From positions 2,294,001-2,358,000 of the forward strand of contig NZ_CP017561.2 of assembly GCF_001865575.2 (NCBI RefSeq): DNA of 64,000 nt. The letters are read 5' to 3'. Within the stretch, counting starts at the first letter, position 1. Every line of letters begins with the position of its first letter. Positions 1 to 9,773 of the stretch are shown in pieces. The stretch is from Paraburkholderia sprentiae WSM5005. Its GTDB lineage: Bacteria; Pseudomonadota; Gammaproteobacteria; Burkholderiales; Burkholderiaceae. The notes beneath the pieces were generated by a model. The model was not told where the DNA came from. It saw only the letters and a program-made list of their open reading frames with translations, and ran no database searches. A program made the translations under genes and the position numbers.

Positions 1-803
1 CGCCCCAGCTCGAGCATCACATAGTTCGAGATGTCGACAAGCGCGGAGATGCTGCGCTGGCCCGAGCGCTCGAGACGCTCCACCATCCATTGCGGCGACT
101 TCGCGCGCGCATTGACGCCGCGGATCACGCGGCCCGAAAAACGGCCGCACAGATCCGGTGCCGAGATTTTCACGGGCAGCGTTTCGTTGAGCGTGACGGG
201 AGCCGCCTTGATTTCGAGCGGGCGCAGCGGCGCGCCGGTAATCGCCGACGTTTCGCGTGCGACGCCGAATACCGACAGACAGTCGGCCTTGTTCGGCGTC
301 AGCTTGATTTCAAACACGGTGTCGTCGAGGTTGAGCGTCTCGCGGATGTCCTGGCCGATCGGCGTGTCGTCAGGCAGGATCAACAGACCGCTGTGGTCTT
401 CGGAGAGCTTCAGCTCGCGCGCGGAGCACAGCATGCCCTGGCTTTCCACGCCGCGCAGCTTCGACAGCTTGATCGCGAACGGCGCGCCGCCCACTTCGGC
501 CGGCGGCAGTTGCGCACCGACCAGCGCGACCGGCACTTTGATGCCGGGCGCAACATTCGGTGCGCCGCACACGATGTTCAGCGTCGCGCCCGTGCCCGCG
601 TTGACCTGACACACGTTGAGCTTGTCCGCATCCGGGTGCTTGACGACTTCCAGCACCTGGCCAACGACGATTTTCGAGGTCGGCGGCGCGGCCGGTCGCA
701 GGTCCTCGACTTCGAGACCCGCCATCGTCAACGCGTGCGACAGTTCGTCGGTGGTCAGTTGCGGATCGACAAAAGTTCTGAGCCAGGATTCCGGAAATTG
801 CAT
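1..803 (-). CDS. pheT: Phenylalanyl-tRNA synthetase beta subunit, N-terminal part
   Basis: The product is the beta subunit of the cytosolic alpha2-beta2 enzyme that charges tRNA-Phe. The reading frame begins [20 protein letters not shown] and runs off the left edge, so only about 267 residues are present and the 3' end is missing. Residues about 40-150 form the tRNA-binding OB-fold (EMAP-type) domain, with the [12 protein letters not shown] stretch typical of PheT. It lies 160 bases downstream of pheS on the same strand and is almost certainly co-transcribed with it. The identification is secure; only completeness cannot be judged. Confidence 0.96.
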   Translation of the reverse strand, partial: MQFPESWLRTFVDPQLTTDELSHALTMAGLEVEDLRPAAPPTSKIVVGQVLEVVKHPDADKLNVCQVNAGTGATLNIVCGAPNVAPGIKVPVALVGAQLPPAEVGGAPFAIKLSKLRGVESQGMLCSARELKLSEDHSGLLILPDDTPIGQDIRETLNLDDTVFEIKLTPNKADCLSVFGVARETSAITGAPLRPLEIKAAPVTLNETLPVKISAPDLCGRFSGRVIRGVNARAKSPQWMVERLERSGQRSISALVDISNYVMLELG

Positions 804-963
804 GGTTCTGTGTACGTTCTGATCAGGTTAGGTCCACGGCCGGCAGATGCTTCGTAAAACTCGGTGGTCTTGCGCCGGTTCAGCAAGTTCTGCCGGGGAC
901 GCACGCGGCGCGCACCGGGTGCGCTGCCGCGTTTTATGCTTTGTCGCGCTCACTCACGCCGGT

Positions 964-1977
964 TCACGCGAATTGACGCAGGAAGCGCAGGTCGTTTTCG
1001 AAGAACAGCCGCAGGTCCTGCACGCCGTAACGCAGCATCGTGAGACGTTCGAGGCCGCTGCCGAATGCGAAGCCGATGTAGCGCTCCGGGTCGAGACCCA
1101 TGTTGCGGATCACGGTCGGATGCACCTGGCCGGAGCCCGAGATTTCGAGCCATTTGCCCGCGTTCTTGCCCGTTTCGAACTGCATGTCGATCTCGGCCGA
1201 CGGTTCCGTAAACGGAAAATACGACGGGCGGAAGCGCACGAGAATGTCGTCGCGCTCGAAAAATTTCTTCAGAAAGTCGGTATACACACCCTTCAGATCC
1301 GCGAAGCTGATGTTCTCGTCGATCCAAAGGCCTTCGACCTGGTTGAACATCGGCGAATGCGTCGCGTCGCTATCCACACGATACGTGCGGCCTGGCACGA
1401 TTACCTTGATTGGCGGCGTGTTCGTGCGCGCGTAGCGGACCTGCATCGGGCTCGTATGTGTACGCAGCAGCAGCGGACGGCCGTCGGCATCCTTGCCGTC
1501 GACGTAGAAGGTGTCCTGCATCGAACGCGCGGGATGGTTTTCCGGGCTGTTCAGCGAAGTGAAGTTGTACCAGTCGGTTTCGATCTCGGGGCCGTCGGCC
1601 ACGTCGAATCCGATGGTACGGAAAATCTGTTCGACGCGCTCCCAGGTGCGCATCACCGGGTGCAGGCTACCCGCATTGGCGCCGCGGCCCGGCAGCGTGA
1701 CGTCGATCGCTTCGGCGGCGAGGCGCTGGTTCAGGAGCGCGTCGGCGAGCGCCTGACGACGTGCCGTCAGCGCGGCTTCGACCTGTTGCTTGACGAGGTT
1801 GATCCGTGCGCCTTCAGTCTTGCGCGTCTCGGGATTGAGTTTGCCAAGGCCCTTCAACAGCTCGGTCAGCGCACCCGCTTTACCGAGAAAGCGCGCTTTC
1901 TCATTCTCCAGGCTGGTGACATCCGGGGCTTCTGCGAAGGCTTTTTGCGCGTCCGCGACAATCTGTTCCAGATCCAT
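964..1977 (-). CDS. pheS: Phenylalanyl-tRNA synthetase alpha subunit
   Basis: This is the catalytic alpha subunit of PheRS, a class II aminoacyl-tRNA synthetase of 337 residues, the usual bacterial length. An N-terminal helical tRNA-binding arm (about residues 1-90) precedes the class II core with [18 protein letters not shown], the motif 2 region [16 protein letters not shown], and motif 3 in [18 protein letters not shown] chose the start that gives [11 protein letters not shown] because it is the conserved start of this family; an in-frame ATG four codons upstream is possible. It follows rplT after a strong hairpin and precedes pheT. Confidence 0.97.
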   Translation of the reverse strand: MDLEQIVADAQKAFAEAPDVTSLENEKARFLGKAGALTELLKGLGKLNPETRKTEGARINLVKQQVEAALTARRQALADALLNQRLAAEAIDVTLPGRGANAGSLHPVMRTWERVEQIFRTIGFDVADGPEIETDWYNFTSLNSPENHPARSMQDTFYVDGKDADGRPLLLRTHTSPMQVRYARTNTPPIKVIVPGRTYRVDSDATHSPMFNQVEGLWIDENISFADLKGVYTDFLKKFFERDDILVRFRPSYFPFTEPSAEIDMQFETGKNAGKWLEISGSGQVHPTVIRNMGLDPERYIGFAFGSGLERLTMLRYGVQDLRLFFENDLRFLRQFA

Positions 1978-2028
1978 TGATCCCATCATTTCAACGTCAG
2001 TGTTCTATCGAAACAAAACCGGTTCTAC

Positions 2029-2068
2029 CAACAAAAACGGGGCTCGGTGAGGAGCCCCGTTTTTGTTG
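2029..2068 (-). terminator. Hairpin between rplT and pheS: terminator or attenuator
   Basis: A perfect 17-bp inverted repeat (arms 2029-2045 and 2052-2068, 6-base loop) sits 68 bases after rplT and 51 bases before pheS. Read on the minus strand its 3' arm ends in a CCCCGTTTTTGTTG run, as in a Rho-independent terminator. The loop side (2043-2050) is complementary over 8 bases to an upstream segment (2074-2081, TCACCGAG on the plus strand), so an alternative pairing that opens the hairpin is possible. E. coli controls pheST by attenuation; I do not see a Phe-rich leader peptide here, so regulation is an inference. Confidence 0.75.
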
Positions 2069-2135
2069 CAGCGTCACCGAGACTACCGGATATTCGCTGC
2101 AACGAACCACGCAGTTTTAATTGCCAGAAGCGCAA

Positions 2136-2495
2136 TCAGGCTGCAACGGCGGCTTTCACCTGCTGAACGATCGCAGCAAAAGCAGCCTTGTCGAACACAG
2201 CCATGTCGGCCAGCACCTTGCGGTCCAGTTCGATCGACGCCTTCTTCAGGCCGTTGATGAACACGCTGTACGTCATGTCATGTTGACGCACCGCCGCGTT
2301 GATACGCGTGATCCACAGTGCGCGGAAGACACGCTTCTTGTTGCGGCGGTCGCGGTAGGCGTACTGGCCCGCGCGCATGACCGCCTGCTTGGCGATGCGA
2401 TAGACGTTATTGCGACGGCCGCGGTAACCCTTGGCCAGCTTGATGATCTTCTTGTGACGGGCCCGTGCGGTAACCCCACGTTTTACTCGAGGCAT
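2136..2495 (-). CDS. rplT: 50S ribosomal protein L20
   Basis: This is large-subunit ribosomal protein L20, which binds 23S rRNA early in assembly. The 119-residue product begins [19 protein letters not shown] and has the very basic N-terminal extension followed by the globular domain with [20 protein letters not shown], diagnostic for L20. The length is standard. It follows rpmI with a 29-base gap in the conserved infC-rpmI-rplT order, and the start has a GGAG-type ribosome binding site. L20 represses its own operon in enteric bacteria; nothing in the sequence tests that here. Confidence 0.98.
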
Positions 2496-2524
2496 GTTTC
2501 GCTCCTGTGAGTGTCGGTTAAGGG

Positions 2525-2722
2525 TTAAGCGAACGGCAGCATTGCGCGAACGGAGTTCAGATCGGAATCATGAACTGCCGTGGAGCCACGCAGATGGCGT
2601 TTGTTCTTGGTGGACTTCTTGGTAAGAATGTGACGCTTGAAGGCCTGACCGCGCTTGACGGTACCGCCCGGACGCACCACGAAGCGCTTCGCAGCGCTCT
2701 TCTTGGTCTTCATCTTCGGCAT
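2525..2722 (-). CDS. rpmI: 50S ribosomal protein L35
   Basis: This small basic large-subunit protein has 65 residues, starting [20 protein letters not shown], and matches L35 in length and pattern. The start is supported by a GGAG Shine-Dalgarno sequence 5-6 bases upstream; the longer upstream frame has no such support. It lies between infC and rplT, the usual position. The spacer to infC (254 bases) is unusually long for this operon and is listed separately. Confidence 0.97.
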
Positions 2723-2976
2723 GACAACTCCATTATTAGATGGACATGGGTGTGCGGTCGGCCAGATGGCCATTTCCCGCCCTTCGAAACCCATTCCACT
2801 TGGTATGCAGACCGCCGATACTGCCAGCGGTCGCTTTTCGGGAACCACCGCACTTGCATGCGCGCCGTTCCGAAACCTTCACGCCGCGCCGGGCACCCGG
2901 CACAGCATTAAACAAACTTGCGCCACCGGAGCACGCGCCACATGGCGCGCCGCCGCTCCAGCCAACTGCTTCGCGC
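2723..2976 (-). other. Long non-coding spacer between infC and rpmI
   Basis: No convincing gene lies in these 254 bases on either strand. Read on the minus strand it contains a GC-rich stem-loop (GCGCGCC ATGT GGCGCGT, near 2930-2955) just after infC and a TAATAATGGAG stretch just before rpmI. It could hold an mRNA leader for L20/L35 control or a secondary promoter; both are inference. Confidence 0.4.
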
Positions 2977-3501
2977 TTACTTCTTTTTCTTCGGAGCGAG
3001 CACCATGATCATCTGGCGCCCTTCCATTTTCGGCATCTGCTCGACCTGACCGACTTCGTCGAGGTCGGTACGTAAGCGTTCGAGCATGCGCATGCCGATT
3101 TCCTGGTGAGCCATTTCACGGCCACGGAAACGCAACGTGATTTTCGTCTTGTCGCCGTCTTCGAGGAAGCGGACGAGGTTGCGCAGCTTGACGTTGTAAT
3201 CACCGTCGTCAGTACCGGGGCGGAATTTGACTTCCTTGACCTGGATGACCTTCTGCTTGAGCTTAGCCTCGTGCTGCTTCTTCGCTTCCTGGTACTTGAA
3301 CTTGCCGTAGTCCATCAAACGGCAAACCGGCGGAACCGCTTGCGGAGCGATTTCAACCAGATCCACGTCCTGCTGTTCCGACATGCGGAACGCATCAGCG
3401 AGTTTCACGATGCCGAGCGGTTCGTTCTCGACGCCGACCAGTCGCACCTCGGGTGCTGTAATTTCACCGTTGATGCGGTGCGCAGACTTATCAGTAGCGA
3501 T
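2977..3501 (-). CDS. infC: Translation initiation factor IF-3 (AUC start)
   Basis: IF-3 binds the 30S subunit and proofreads the start codon. Starting at an ATC codon (bases 3499-3501) gives 174 residues beginning (M)[19 protein letters not shown], which restores the conserved RINxEIxAPEVR N-terminus. An AGAGG ribosome binding site lies at 3511-3515, 9 bases upstream. The first conventional start in this frame is a GTG 18 codons further in, which would remove this conserved segment. The C-domain includes [13 protein letters not shown] and [11 protein letters not shown] motifs and ends APKKKK. A rare non-AUG start in infC is a known autoregulatory device, because IF-3 discriminates against it. 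The gene follows thrS by 49 bases. Confidence 0.95.
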   Translation of the reverse strand: MATDKSAHRINGEITAPEVRLVGVENEPLGIVKLADAFRMSEQQDVDLVEIAPQAVPPVCRLMDYGKFKYQEAKKQHEAKLKQKVIQVKEVKFRPGTDDGDYNVKLRNLVRFLEDGDKTKITLRFRGREMAHQEIGMRMLERLRTDLDEVGQVEQMPKMEGRQMIMVLAPKKKK

Positions 3502-3550
3502 GTTACGTTTCCTCTAAAAATTAAAAAAATGAGCCGGGGTACCAGGTGGT

Positions 3551-5458
3551 TTAGTTGAACGACTGCACGTCCTGGCGCAGACGCTCAATGAAGGCGTCGA
3601 CAGGCATGACGCCCATATCGACACCACCACGGGCACGCACGGCTACCGTTTGGGCTTCACGCTCTTTGTCACCGACCACCAGCAGGTACGGGACCTTTTC
3701 CAGCGTGTGCTCGCGTATTTTATAGCTAATCTTCTCGTTGCGCAAATCGGCCTCGACTCTAACCCCTTGTTTTTGCAACGATTGAGCTAGCGCCCGCGCA
3801 TATTCGGCCTGACTTTCCGCGATATTCATCACGACGACCTGCATCGGCGCGAGCCAAGCGGGCATCGCACCGGCATGGTGCTCGATCAGAATTCCGAGAA
3901 AACGCTCCATCGATCCGACGATCGCCCGGTGCAGCATAATCGGGCGACGGCGGCTGTTGTCTTCGGCGACGTATTCCGCACCCAGCCGTTCCGGCAACAC
4001 CATGTCGAGCTGCAGCGTACCGCACTGCCACGAGCGGCCGAGCGCGTCCTTGATGTGATACTCGACCTTCGGACCATAGAACGCGCCCTCGCCGGGCAGC
4101 TCTTCCCACGTGACGCCGCACGCCGTCAGTGCCTCGCGCAGGCCCTGCTCCGCACGATCCCACGTTTCGTCGGTGCCGGCGCGCGCATCCGGACGCAGCG
4201 ACAGCTTGATTTCGACGTTGTCGAAGCCGAAGTCGCGATAGACGCTCATTGCCAGCGTGTTGAATGCGATCGATTCGCTGATGAACTGATCTTCGGTACA
4301 GAAAATATGCGCGTCGTCCTGCACAAAACCGCGAACACGCATCAGTCCATGCAGCGCGCCGGACGATTCGTTGCGGTGGCACGAACCGAACTCCGCGTAA
4401 CGCAGCGGCAGATCGCGATACGAGCGCAGACCGTGGTTGAACACCTGCACGTGACCGGGGCAGTTCATCGGCTTGATCGCGTAGTCGCGTTTTTCCGATT
4501 CCGTCGTGAACATGTTTTCACGATAGTTCTGCCAGTGGCCGGACGCTTCCCACAGCGAGCGGTCCATGATCAATGGCGTCTTGATTTCAAGGTAGCCGGC
4601 GTCGTTCACGCGACGGCGCATGTACTGCTCGACTTGCTGCCACAGCGTCCAGCCGCGCGGATGCCAGAAGACCATCCCCGGCGACTCGTCCTGCATGTGG
4701 AACAGGTCGAGCTGCTTGCCAAGCTTGCGATGGTCGCGCTTCTCGGCTTCTTCGAGCATGTGGAGATACGCTTCCTGGTCTTCCTTTTTGGTCCAGGCCG
4801 TGCCGTAAATGCGCTGCAACTGCTCGTTCTTCGAGTCGCCGCGCCAATATGCACCCGCGACTTTCATCAGCTTGAAGACCTTCAGCTTGCCAGTGGACGG
4901 CACGTGCGGGCCGCGGCACAGGTCCGTGAAACTGCCATGCGAGTACAGCTTGATCTCGTCGCTGGCGGGGATCGATTCGATGATCTCGGCCTTGTACCTT
5001 TCGCCGATGCTCTTGAAGTACTCGACCGCTTCGTCGCGCGATACCACGCGACGCGACACCGGCTCGTCCTTCTTCGAGAGTTCCTGCATGCGCTTTTCGA
5101 TCTTTTCGAGATCTTCCGGCGTGAAAGGACGGTTGTACGAGAAGTCGTAATAAAAGCCGTTGTCGATGACCGGGCCGATCGTGACTTGCGCTTCCGGGTA
5201 CAGATCCTTCACGGCGTACGCGAGCAGGTGCGCCGTCGAGTGGCGAATGATATCGAGACCGTCTGCGTCCTTCTCCGTGACGATGGCGAGCGCCACGTCG
5301 TGATCGATCAGCGTGGACGTATCGACCAGCTCTCCGTCGATCTTGCCGCCGAGCGCGGCTTTCGCGAGGCCCGGGCCGATCGAGGCGGCCACTTCGGCGA
5401 CGGTCACCGGATGCTCGTACTGTCGAACCGAACCGTCAGGCAAACGTATCGAAACCAT
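3551..5458 (-). CDS. thrS: Threonyl-tRNA synthetase
   Basis: This class II synthetase charges tRNA-Thr. The 635-residue product has an N-terminal TGS domain (from [20 protein letters not shown]), an editing domain with the zinc-binding [11 protein letters not shown] motif near residues 75-85, and the catalytic core with [12 protein letters not shown] and class II motif 2. A C-terminal anticodon-binding domain follows. The start is chosen for the GGAG site just upstream and for family length; an upstream in-frame non-ATG start would add 13 residues with no support. It heads the thrS-infC-rpmI-rplT-pheST cluster. Confidence 0.98.
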   Translation of the reverse strand: MVSIRLPDGSVRQYEHPVTVAEVAASIGPGLAKAALGGKIDGELVDTSTLIDHDVALAIVTEKDADGLDIIRHSTAHLLAYAVKDLYPEAQVTIGPVIDNGFYYDFSYNRPFTPEDLEKIEKRMQELSKKDEPVSRRVVSRDEAVEYFKSIGERYKAEIIESIPASDEIKLYSHGSFTDLCRGPHVPSTGKLKVFKLMKVAGAYWRGDSKNEQLQRIYGTAWTKKEDQEAYLHMLEEAEKRDHRKLGKQLDLFHMQDESPGMVFWHPRGWTLWQQVEQYMRRRVNDAGYLEIKTPLIMDRSLWEASGHWQNYRENMFTTESEKRDYAIKPMNCPGHVQVFNHGLRSYRDLPLRYAEFGSCHRNESSGALHGLMRVRGFVQDDAHIFCTEDQFISESIAFNTLAMSVYRDFGFDNVEIKLSLRPDARAGTDETWDRAEQGLREALTACGVTWEELPGEGAFYGPKVEYHIKDALGRSWQCGTLQLDMVLPERLGAEYVAEDNSRRRPIMLHRAIVGSMERFLGILIEHHAGAMPAWLAPMQVVVMNIAESQAEYARALAQSLQKQGVRVEADLRNEKISYKIREHTLEKVPYLLVVGDKEREAQTVAVRARGGVDMGVMPVDAFIERLRQDVQSFN

Positions 5459-5519
5459 TGCGTTCTCCGTGGTGCCGACCGGCGGCGGCACATACAACCA
5501 AGGTCAAAAAAACAAAAAA

Positions 5520-5549
5520 AATGCGGCCCCGCTTTCGAGGGGCCGCATT
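5520..5549 (-). terminator. Rho-independent terminator upstream of thrS
   Basis: A perfect 11-bp stem (5520-5530 with 5539-5549, loop GCTTTCGA) is followed on the minus strand by a long T run interrupted once by G. It lies between tRNA-Val and thrS, so it either ends the tRNA transcript or works as a leader attenuator 61 bases before thrS. The tract in the other direction (CACATTTTTAT) is weaker. Confidence 0.85.
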
Positions 5550-5713
5550 CACATTTTTATGCAAACTTCACTGGCGAAAGTGGTCCTCGACTAGCGTCGC
5601 TCCGAAGTGGTTTCGGTCAACGTTCGCAGTGTCATAACCGTATTCGCCTTTTTTGCGCTAAAGCGCTTACTGCAATTTGCGAAACCCCGGCGAGACCGGA
5701 ATTTCATTTTCGT

Positions 5714-5790
5714 TGGTAGGCTCGATTGGACTCGAACCAACGACCCCCACCATGTCAAGGTGGTGCTCTAACCAGCTGAGCTACGAGCCT
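5714..5790 (-). tRNA. tRNA-Val (anticodon GAC)
   Basis: A complete cloverleaf of 77 nt including an encoded CCA. The acceptor is AGGCTCG paired with CGAGCCT, followed by A73 and CCA. The D arm is GCTC-AGCTGGTTA-GAGC, the anticodon arm is CCACC-TTGACAT-GGTGG with anticodon GAC, and the T arm carries TTCGAGT. It lies between relA and thrS on the minus strand and is not the integration site of the island in this window. Confidence 0.97.
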
Positions 5791-5894
5791 GAAGAAACGA
5801 GATTATATGGAGTGCAGCCCAGCTTGGCAAGTGGTTTTATGCAACGGCTTTAATTCGCCGCGCCGCTAGCAAATCTCTTCCAACCGCCCGCGCC

Positions 5895-8138
5895 TCAGCT
5901 CTTGCGCATCGCCCGCACCACACCCATGACTTCGCCCAGCAGCGTGCACGCGCGCTGAATCTGCGCGGCGCTCGACACCTCGACGGTAAATTGCATGAAC
6001 GCGGCATTGCGGCGCGATTGCGTCTTCACGCCGATCACGTTCATCTTTTCCCGCGCGAACACTTCGGAGATGTCGCGCAGCAGACCCTGCCGGTCCGTCG
6101 CTTCGATGCTGAGGTCGACCGGGTAGACGGAGTGGCCACGGCCGCTCATCACGTCCGCCGACCACGCGGTCTGCAGCACGCGCTCCGGCGCGCGCTCTGC
6201 CATTCGGCGGAACGTTGCACAATCGCTGCGATGTACCGACATGCCCTTGCCGCGGGTAACGAACCCGCAGATGTCGTCGGGCGGCGCTGGCCGGCAGCAG
6301 CGCGCGAGCTGGGTGAGCAATGCATCGACGCCGACCACCAGCACACCCGTCGACGCGCCGCGCGCGACACTTGCGCCGCTGCTGCGTTTCTCGAATTTCT
6401 CCGGCGCATCGACCTCGGGCTCGGGCGGCGGCGCATCGTGCAGCGCCTGCTCGACGAGCCTCAGGCTGAATTCCTCCTTGCCGACCACGGAAAACAGGTC
6501 GTCGGTGGTCTTGAAGCCGAGCCGCGTGGCCAGCTGATCGAGACTGACCGAGGTCTTGCCCTCCCGCTGCAGGGTCTTTTCGACCATCGCGCGACCATTC
6601 GCGATGTGCTCCTGTAACTCGACCGCGTTGAACCACGCGCGCACCTTCTGCCGCGCGCGCGAGCTTTGCAGATAGCCGAGCTGCGGATTGAGCCAGTCGC
6701 GCGACGGACCGCCCTCCTTTACCGCCACGATCTCGACCGTCTGGCCGTTCTGCAATGGCGTGTTGAGCGGCACCATCGCGCCGTCGACGCGCGCGCCGCG
6801 GCAGCGATGCCCCAGCTCGCTATGCAGGTGATAGGCGAAGTCGATCGGCGTCGCGCCGTGCGGCAGCGCAATCACACGCGCCTGCGGCGTCAGCACGTAG
6901 ATGTGATCGTCGTCGAGCGTGGCCTGGCGCAACTGCTCCCACGGCTGCACCGCACCCGCTTCGCCATGCTCGCCCTCGGACACTTCGTCCTTCCACGCGA
7001 GCAACTGCCGCAGCCAGGCGATCTTCTCGTCGTATTTCTCGTTCGCGGTGAACGTGCCGCCATAGCCGCGCGCGCCCGCTTCCTTGTAGCGCCAGTGCGC
7101 GGCCACGCCGTACTCCGCGAAGCGATGCATTTCCTGCGTGCGGATCTGCACTTCGAAGGCGCGGCCGTCGTCGCCGATCACGACCGTGTGCAGCGACTTG
7201 TAGCCGTTCGGCTTCGGCCGGGAGATGTAATCGTCGAATTCCTTCGGCACCGGCTGCCACAGGTTGTGCACGATGCCGAGCACGGTGTAGCAGTCCTTGA
7301 TGTCCGGTACGATCACGCGAAACGCGCGAACATCGTACAACTCGGCAAAGTCGAGCTCCTTGCCGCGCATCTTGCGCCAGATGCTATAGATATGCTTCGG
7401 CCGACCGCTCACTTCCGCGCGGATATGCGCGGCCGCTAGCTCCCGCTGAAGTCGTTCGATCGCCTGCGCGACGTAGCTCTCTCGCTCGACACGCTTTTCG
7501 TCGAGCAGCTTCGCAATGCGCTTGTAGGTGTGCGGCTCCTCGAAACGAAACGCGAGATCTTCGAGCTCCCACTTCAATTGCCAGATGCCAAGGCGGTTCG
7601 CGAGCGGCGCGTAGATATCGAGTGTTTCCCGCGCGACGTCGGGCGACGGCGTGAGCTTCGCCGCCGCGTAATAACGCAGTGTCTGCAGCCGCGAGGCGAG
7701 ACGAATCAGCACGACGCGAATGTCCTGCGCGAACGCGAGCAACATTTTGCGCAGCGCCTCGACCTGCACGCGGCGCGCCGCCTGCGCATCGCGCCCGGCC
7801 TCGGGCATCGCGTTTTGCGCCGCGCGAAGACTGACCGTGCCGAGACGCAGCAGCTTGCGTACGTCGCCGACCAGTTGCGCGACTTCTTCGCCGAAGTTGT
7901 CGGCGATCACGCGCTCCGGATCGCGCAGATGCGGTGTCAACGCGAACAGCGCGGCGGCCAACACCGCCGGCGGCTCGACGTTGAGCTTGCTCATGATCGA
8001 CGCGGTGCCCGCCGCGTGATCCGCGAGCAATTCGCCCGACGACAGCCGCACGTCGCCCGCATGTTCGCGCACGAACGCCATCGCTTCGTCGAAGGAGCGA
8101 TGGGGATGAGGCGCGTTCGAAACGGTTTCGGTGTTCAT
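5895..8138 (-). CDS. relA: (p)ppGpp synthetase RelA
   Basis: This long RSH enzyme makes (p)ppGpp on stalled ribosomes. The 747-residue product has an N-terminal HD region whose catalytic His-Asp pair is absent (the equivalent stretch reads LAAALFALTPHLRDPERV), so it should be a synthetase without hydrolase activity, as in RelA rather than SpoT. The synthetase domain (about residues 240-360) contains YISRPKPNGYKSLHTVV and EVQIRTQEMHRFAEYGVAAHW. A TGS domain (about 420-480) and a C-terminal ACT domain follow. The start MNTETVSN is preferred over an upstream TTG; its ribosome site is weak. A tRNA-Val gene follows it. Confidence 0.94.
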   Translation of the reverse strand: MNTETVSNAPHPHRSFDEAMAFVREHAGDVRLSSGELLADHAAGTASIMSKLNVEPPAVLAAALFALTPHLRDPERVIADNFGEEVAQLVGDVRKLLRLGTVSLRAAQNAMPEAGRDAQAARRVQVEALRKMLLAFAQDIRVVLIRLASRLQTLRYYAAAKLTPSPDVARETLDIYAPLANRLGIWQLKWELEDLAFRFEEPHTYKRIAKLLDEKRVERESYVAQAIERLQRELAAAHIRAEVSGRPKHIYSIWRKMRGKELDFAELYDVRAFRVIVPDIKDCYTVLGIVHNLWQPVPKEFDDYISRPKPNGYKSLHTVVIGDDGRAFEVQIRTQEMHRFAEYGVAAHWRYKEAGARGYGGTFTANEKYDEKIAWLRQLLAWKDEVSEGEHGEAGAVQPWEQLRQATLDDDHIYVLTPQARVIALPHGATPIDFAYHLHSELGHRCRGARVDGAMVPLNTPLQNGQTVEIVAVKEGGPSRDWLNPQLGYLQSSRARQKVRAWFNAVELQEHIANGRAMVEKTLQREGKTSVSLDQLATRLGFKTTDDLFSVVGKEEFSLRLVEQALHDAPPPEPEVDAPEKFEKRSSGASVARGASTGVLVVGVDALLTQLARCCRPAPPDDICGFVTRGKGMSVHRSDCATFRRMAERAPERVLQTAWSADVMSGRGHSVYPVDLSIEATDRQGLLRDISEVFAREKMNVIGVKTQSRRNAAFMQFTVEVSSAAQIQRACTLLGEVMGVVRAMRKS

Positions 8139-8205
8139 GGTGCGACGGCCCGCCGGGCCAGACGATTCAACGGAAATCAACTACGGTGCTGCGTGACGGC
8201 CGCGA

Positions 8206-8559
8206 CTAGCTGCGCTGCGCGGCGATCACGACGATTTCGACGAGGCACTTCGGATTCGCGAGCTTGGCCTCGACGGTCGCGCGCGGCGGCGTGTCGCCCT
8301 GCGCGACCCACTCGTCCCATACGGCGTTCATGCCGGCGAAATGCGCCATATCCGAGATGTAGATCTGCACCGACAGCAGCAGCGACTTGTCGCTGTTCGC
8401 TTCAGCGAGCAGACGATCGATGTGGCCGAGCACTTCGCGCGTCTGGCCGGTGATGTCCTGATCGTCGTCTTCGGCGATCTGACCCGCGAGGTACACAGTG
8501 CCGTTGTGCACGGCCATTTCCGAAAGACGCTTGCCGACGTGGTAACGAATGACTGCCAT
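8206..8559 (-). CDS. RidA/YjgF-family protein
   Basis: This 117-residue member of the Rid superfamily is possibly an enamine/imine deaminase or a relative of unknown substrate. It begins MAVIRYHVGKRLSEMAVHNG and contains the family pattern VYLAGQIAEDD, QTREVLGHIDRLLAEA and VEAKLANPKCLVEIVVIA. The TPPRATVEAKL stretch holds the arginine that in archetypal RidA contacts the substrate carboxylate. A GAGG site precedes the ATG. It lies between relA and a hydrolase on the same strand, with no functional clue from context. Confidence 0.88.
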   Translation of the reverse strand: MAVIRYHVGKRLSEMAVHNGTVYLAGQIAEDDDQDITGQTREVLGHIDRLLAEANSDKSLLLSVQIYISDMAHFAGMNAVWDEWVAQGDTPPRATVEAKLANPKCLVEIVVIAAQRS

Positions 8560-8638
8560 GAAAAGTCCTCAACTGAGGGGTTAGTCGAACTGCATCCCGC
8601 ACGACTGTGCCGACAAAAATGTCGTGCCGAACGTAATA

Positions 8639-9553
8639 TTATGACGCCTTCGCGGCCGGCCCGATGAAGAACTCCCGCGCAAGCGCGATCTGGTCCGCCG
8701 CAAGAAACGCCGGCGCATGCCCGACGCCCGCGATCTCCGCGCTCGATACCGCGCGCCCGCTCGTCACCATCTTCGCAACCGTTTCACGCGACAGCAAATC
8801 CGACCGTTCGCCGCGCACCACCAGCACCGGCCCCGGGAACGACGCCAGCGAATGCCACAGCGCCGCCTCGCCGAGCTTCGCCGCTTCCTCGGTGATCGCG
8901 GCGAACGGCTGCGCGATGCGCGGGTCATAGCGCAACACCCACGCGCCGCTCTCCTCGCGCAGCAACGGCGTATTGATTTCGCGCCATTCGTCCGGCGTCA
9001 GCGGGCCGAAACTTTGCGCGAGCTGTGCGGCATAGTCGATACCTTGCTGCAGCGTATCGAAGCGTGCGGGCTTGCCGAGATAATCGCCGATCCGCTTGAC
9101 TGCGGCCGGCTCGAGATGCGGACCGACGTCGTTCAGCAGCAGCTTGCGGATCGGCGTGCCCGGCAGGCCGGCGAGCCCCATGCCGATCAGGCCGCCCATC
9201 GAGGTGCCGAACCAGTCGACGGTGTCGACGTCGAGCCGCGCGATCAGCGTGACCATGTCGGCGACGTACTGCGGCACCGCGTACAAGTTGGGGTTCGCGA
9301 GCCACGACGACAAGCCGCGGCCGACCACGTCCGGGCACACCACGCGATAGTTATCGGCGAAGTCGGCGGCGAGGCGATCGAAATCGCGCCCCGATCGCGT
9401 GAGTCCGTGCACGCATAGCAGCACACGCGGATTGTCCGGTTCGCCCCACTCGGTATAGGCGACGCGATGCAGGCCGGCCGCGCTCGCGCACTGCACGTAA
9501 CGTTGACGCGGCGCGGGCCGCCCGGCGGTGGCGGCGGAAGTCGTTGCGGTCAT
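8639..9553 (-). CDS. Alpha/beta-hydrolase
   Basis: The 304-residue product (start MTATTSAATAGRPAPRQ, GAGG site upstream) has the alpha/beta-hydrolase core. The oxyanion region is VLLCVHGLTRSGRDFD, the nucleophile elbow is DWFGTSMGGLIGMGLA (GTSMGG, catalytic Ser), an acid lies near the LLNDVGPHLEP segment or later, and the catalytic His is in EIAGVGHAPAFLA. The substrate is unknown. A longer upstream frame exists but has low-complexity, arginine-rich sequence and is unlikely to be translated. The gene follows the scoB terminator. Confidence 0.88.
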   Translation of the reverse strand: MTATTSAATAGRPAPRQRYVQCASAAGLHRVAYTEWGEPDNPRVLLCVHGLTRSGRDFDRLAADFADNYRVVCPDVVGRGLSSWLANPNLYAVPQYVADMVTLIARLDVDTVDWFGTSMGGLIGMGLAGLPGTPIRKLLLNDVGPHLEPAAVKRIGDYLGKPARFDTLQQGIDYAAQLAQSFGPLTPDEWREINTPLLREESGAWVLRYDPRIAQPFAAITEEAAKLGEAALWHSLASFPGPVLVVRGERSDLLSRETVAKMVTSGRAVSSAEIAGVGHAPAFLAADQIALAREFFIGPAAKAS

Positions 9554-9677
9554 ACGGGGTCCTCGCAAAGGCGCCGCGAATTGGGCTGCGAACGATTGTA
9601 AACCGCTTCGTCGCGCGGCAAGCATCGGCCGAAAGGCGTAGGAAGGTCGACCCGACCGGCGCATCCGGTGCCGCGCG

Positions 9678-9713
9678 CAAAAACAAAACGGGCGAGACTC
9701 ACGCCTCGCCCGT
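9678..9713 (-). terminator. Rho-independent terminator after scoB
   Basis: A perfect 9-bp stem ACGGGCGAG/CTCGCCCGT (9688-9696 with 9705-9713, 8-base loop) is followed on the minus strand by TTTTGTTTTTG. It lies 61 bases beyond the scoB stop and upstream of the hydrolase gene, so it should end the scoAB transcript. Confidence 0.85.
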
Positions 9714-9773
9714 CCGCACGGCACCCTTGCCGCCGCGCCGTCGTATCGACTCGCGCGGCGCGGTTGGCCCGCG

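Noticed and set aside
2069..2135. Search for a Phe-rich leader peptide ahead of pheST
   Set aside because: No frame with an ATG and a phenylalanine run was found; only the hairpin and alternative pairing are reported.
3875..5719. 614-codon open frame antisense to thrS
   Set aside because: It mirrors thrS, has arginine/valine-rich shadow composition, no ribosome site and no recognisable domain. High-GC coding DNA commonly leaves the antisense frame open.
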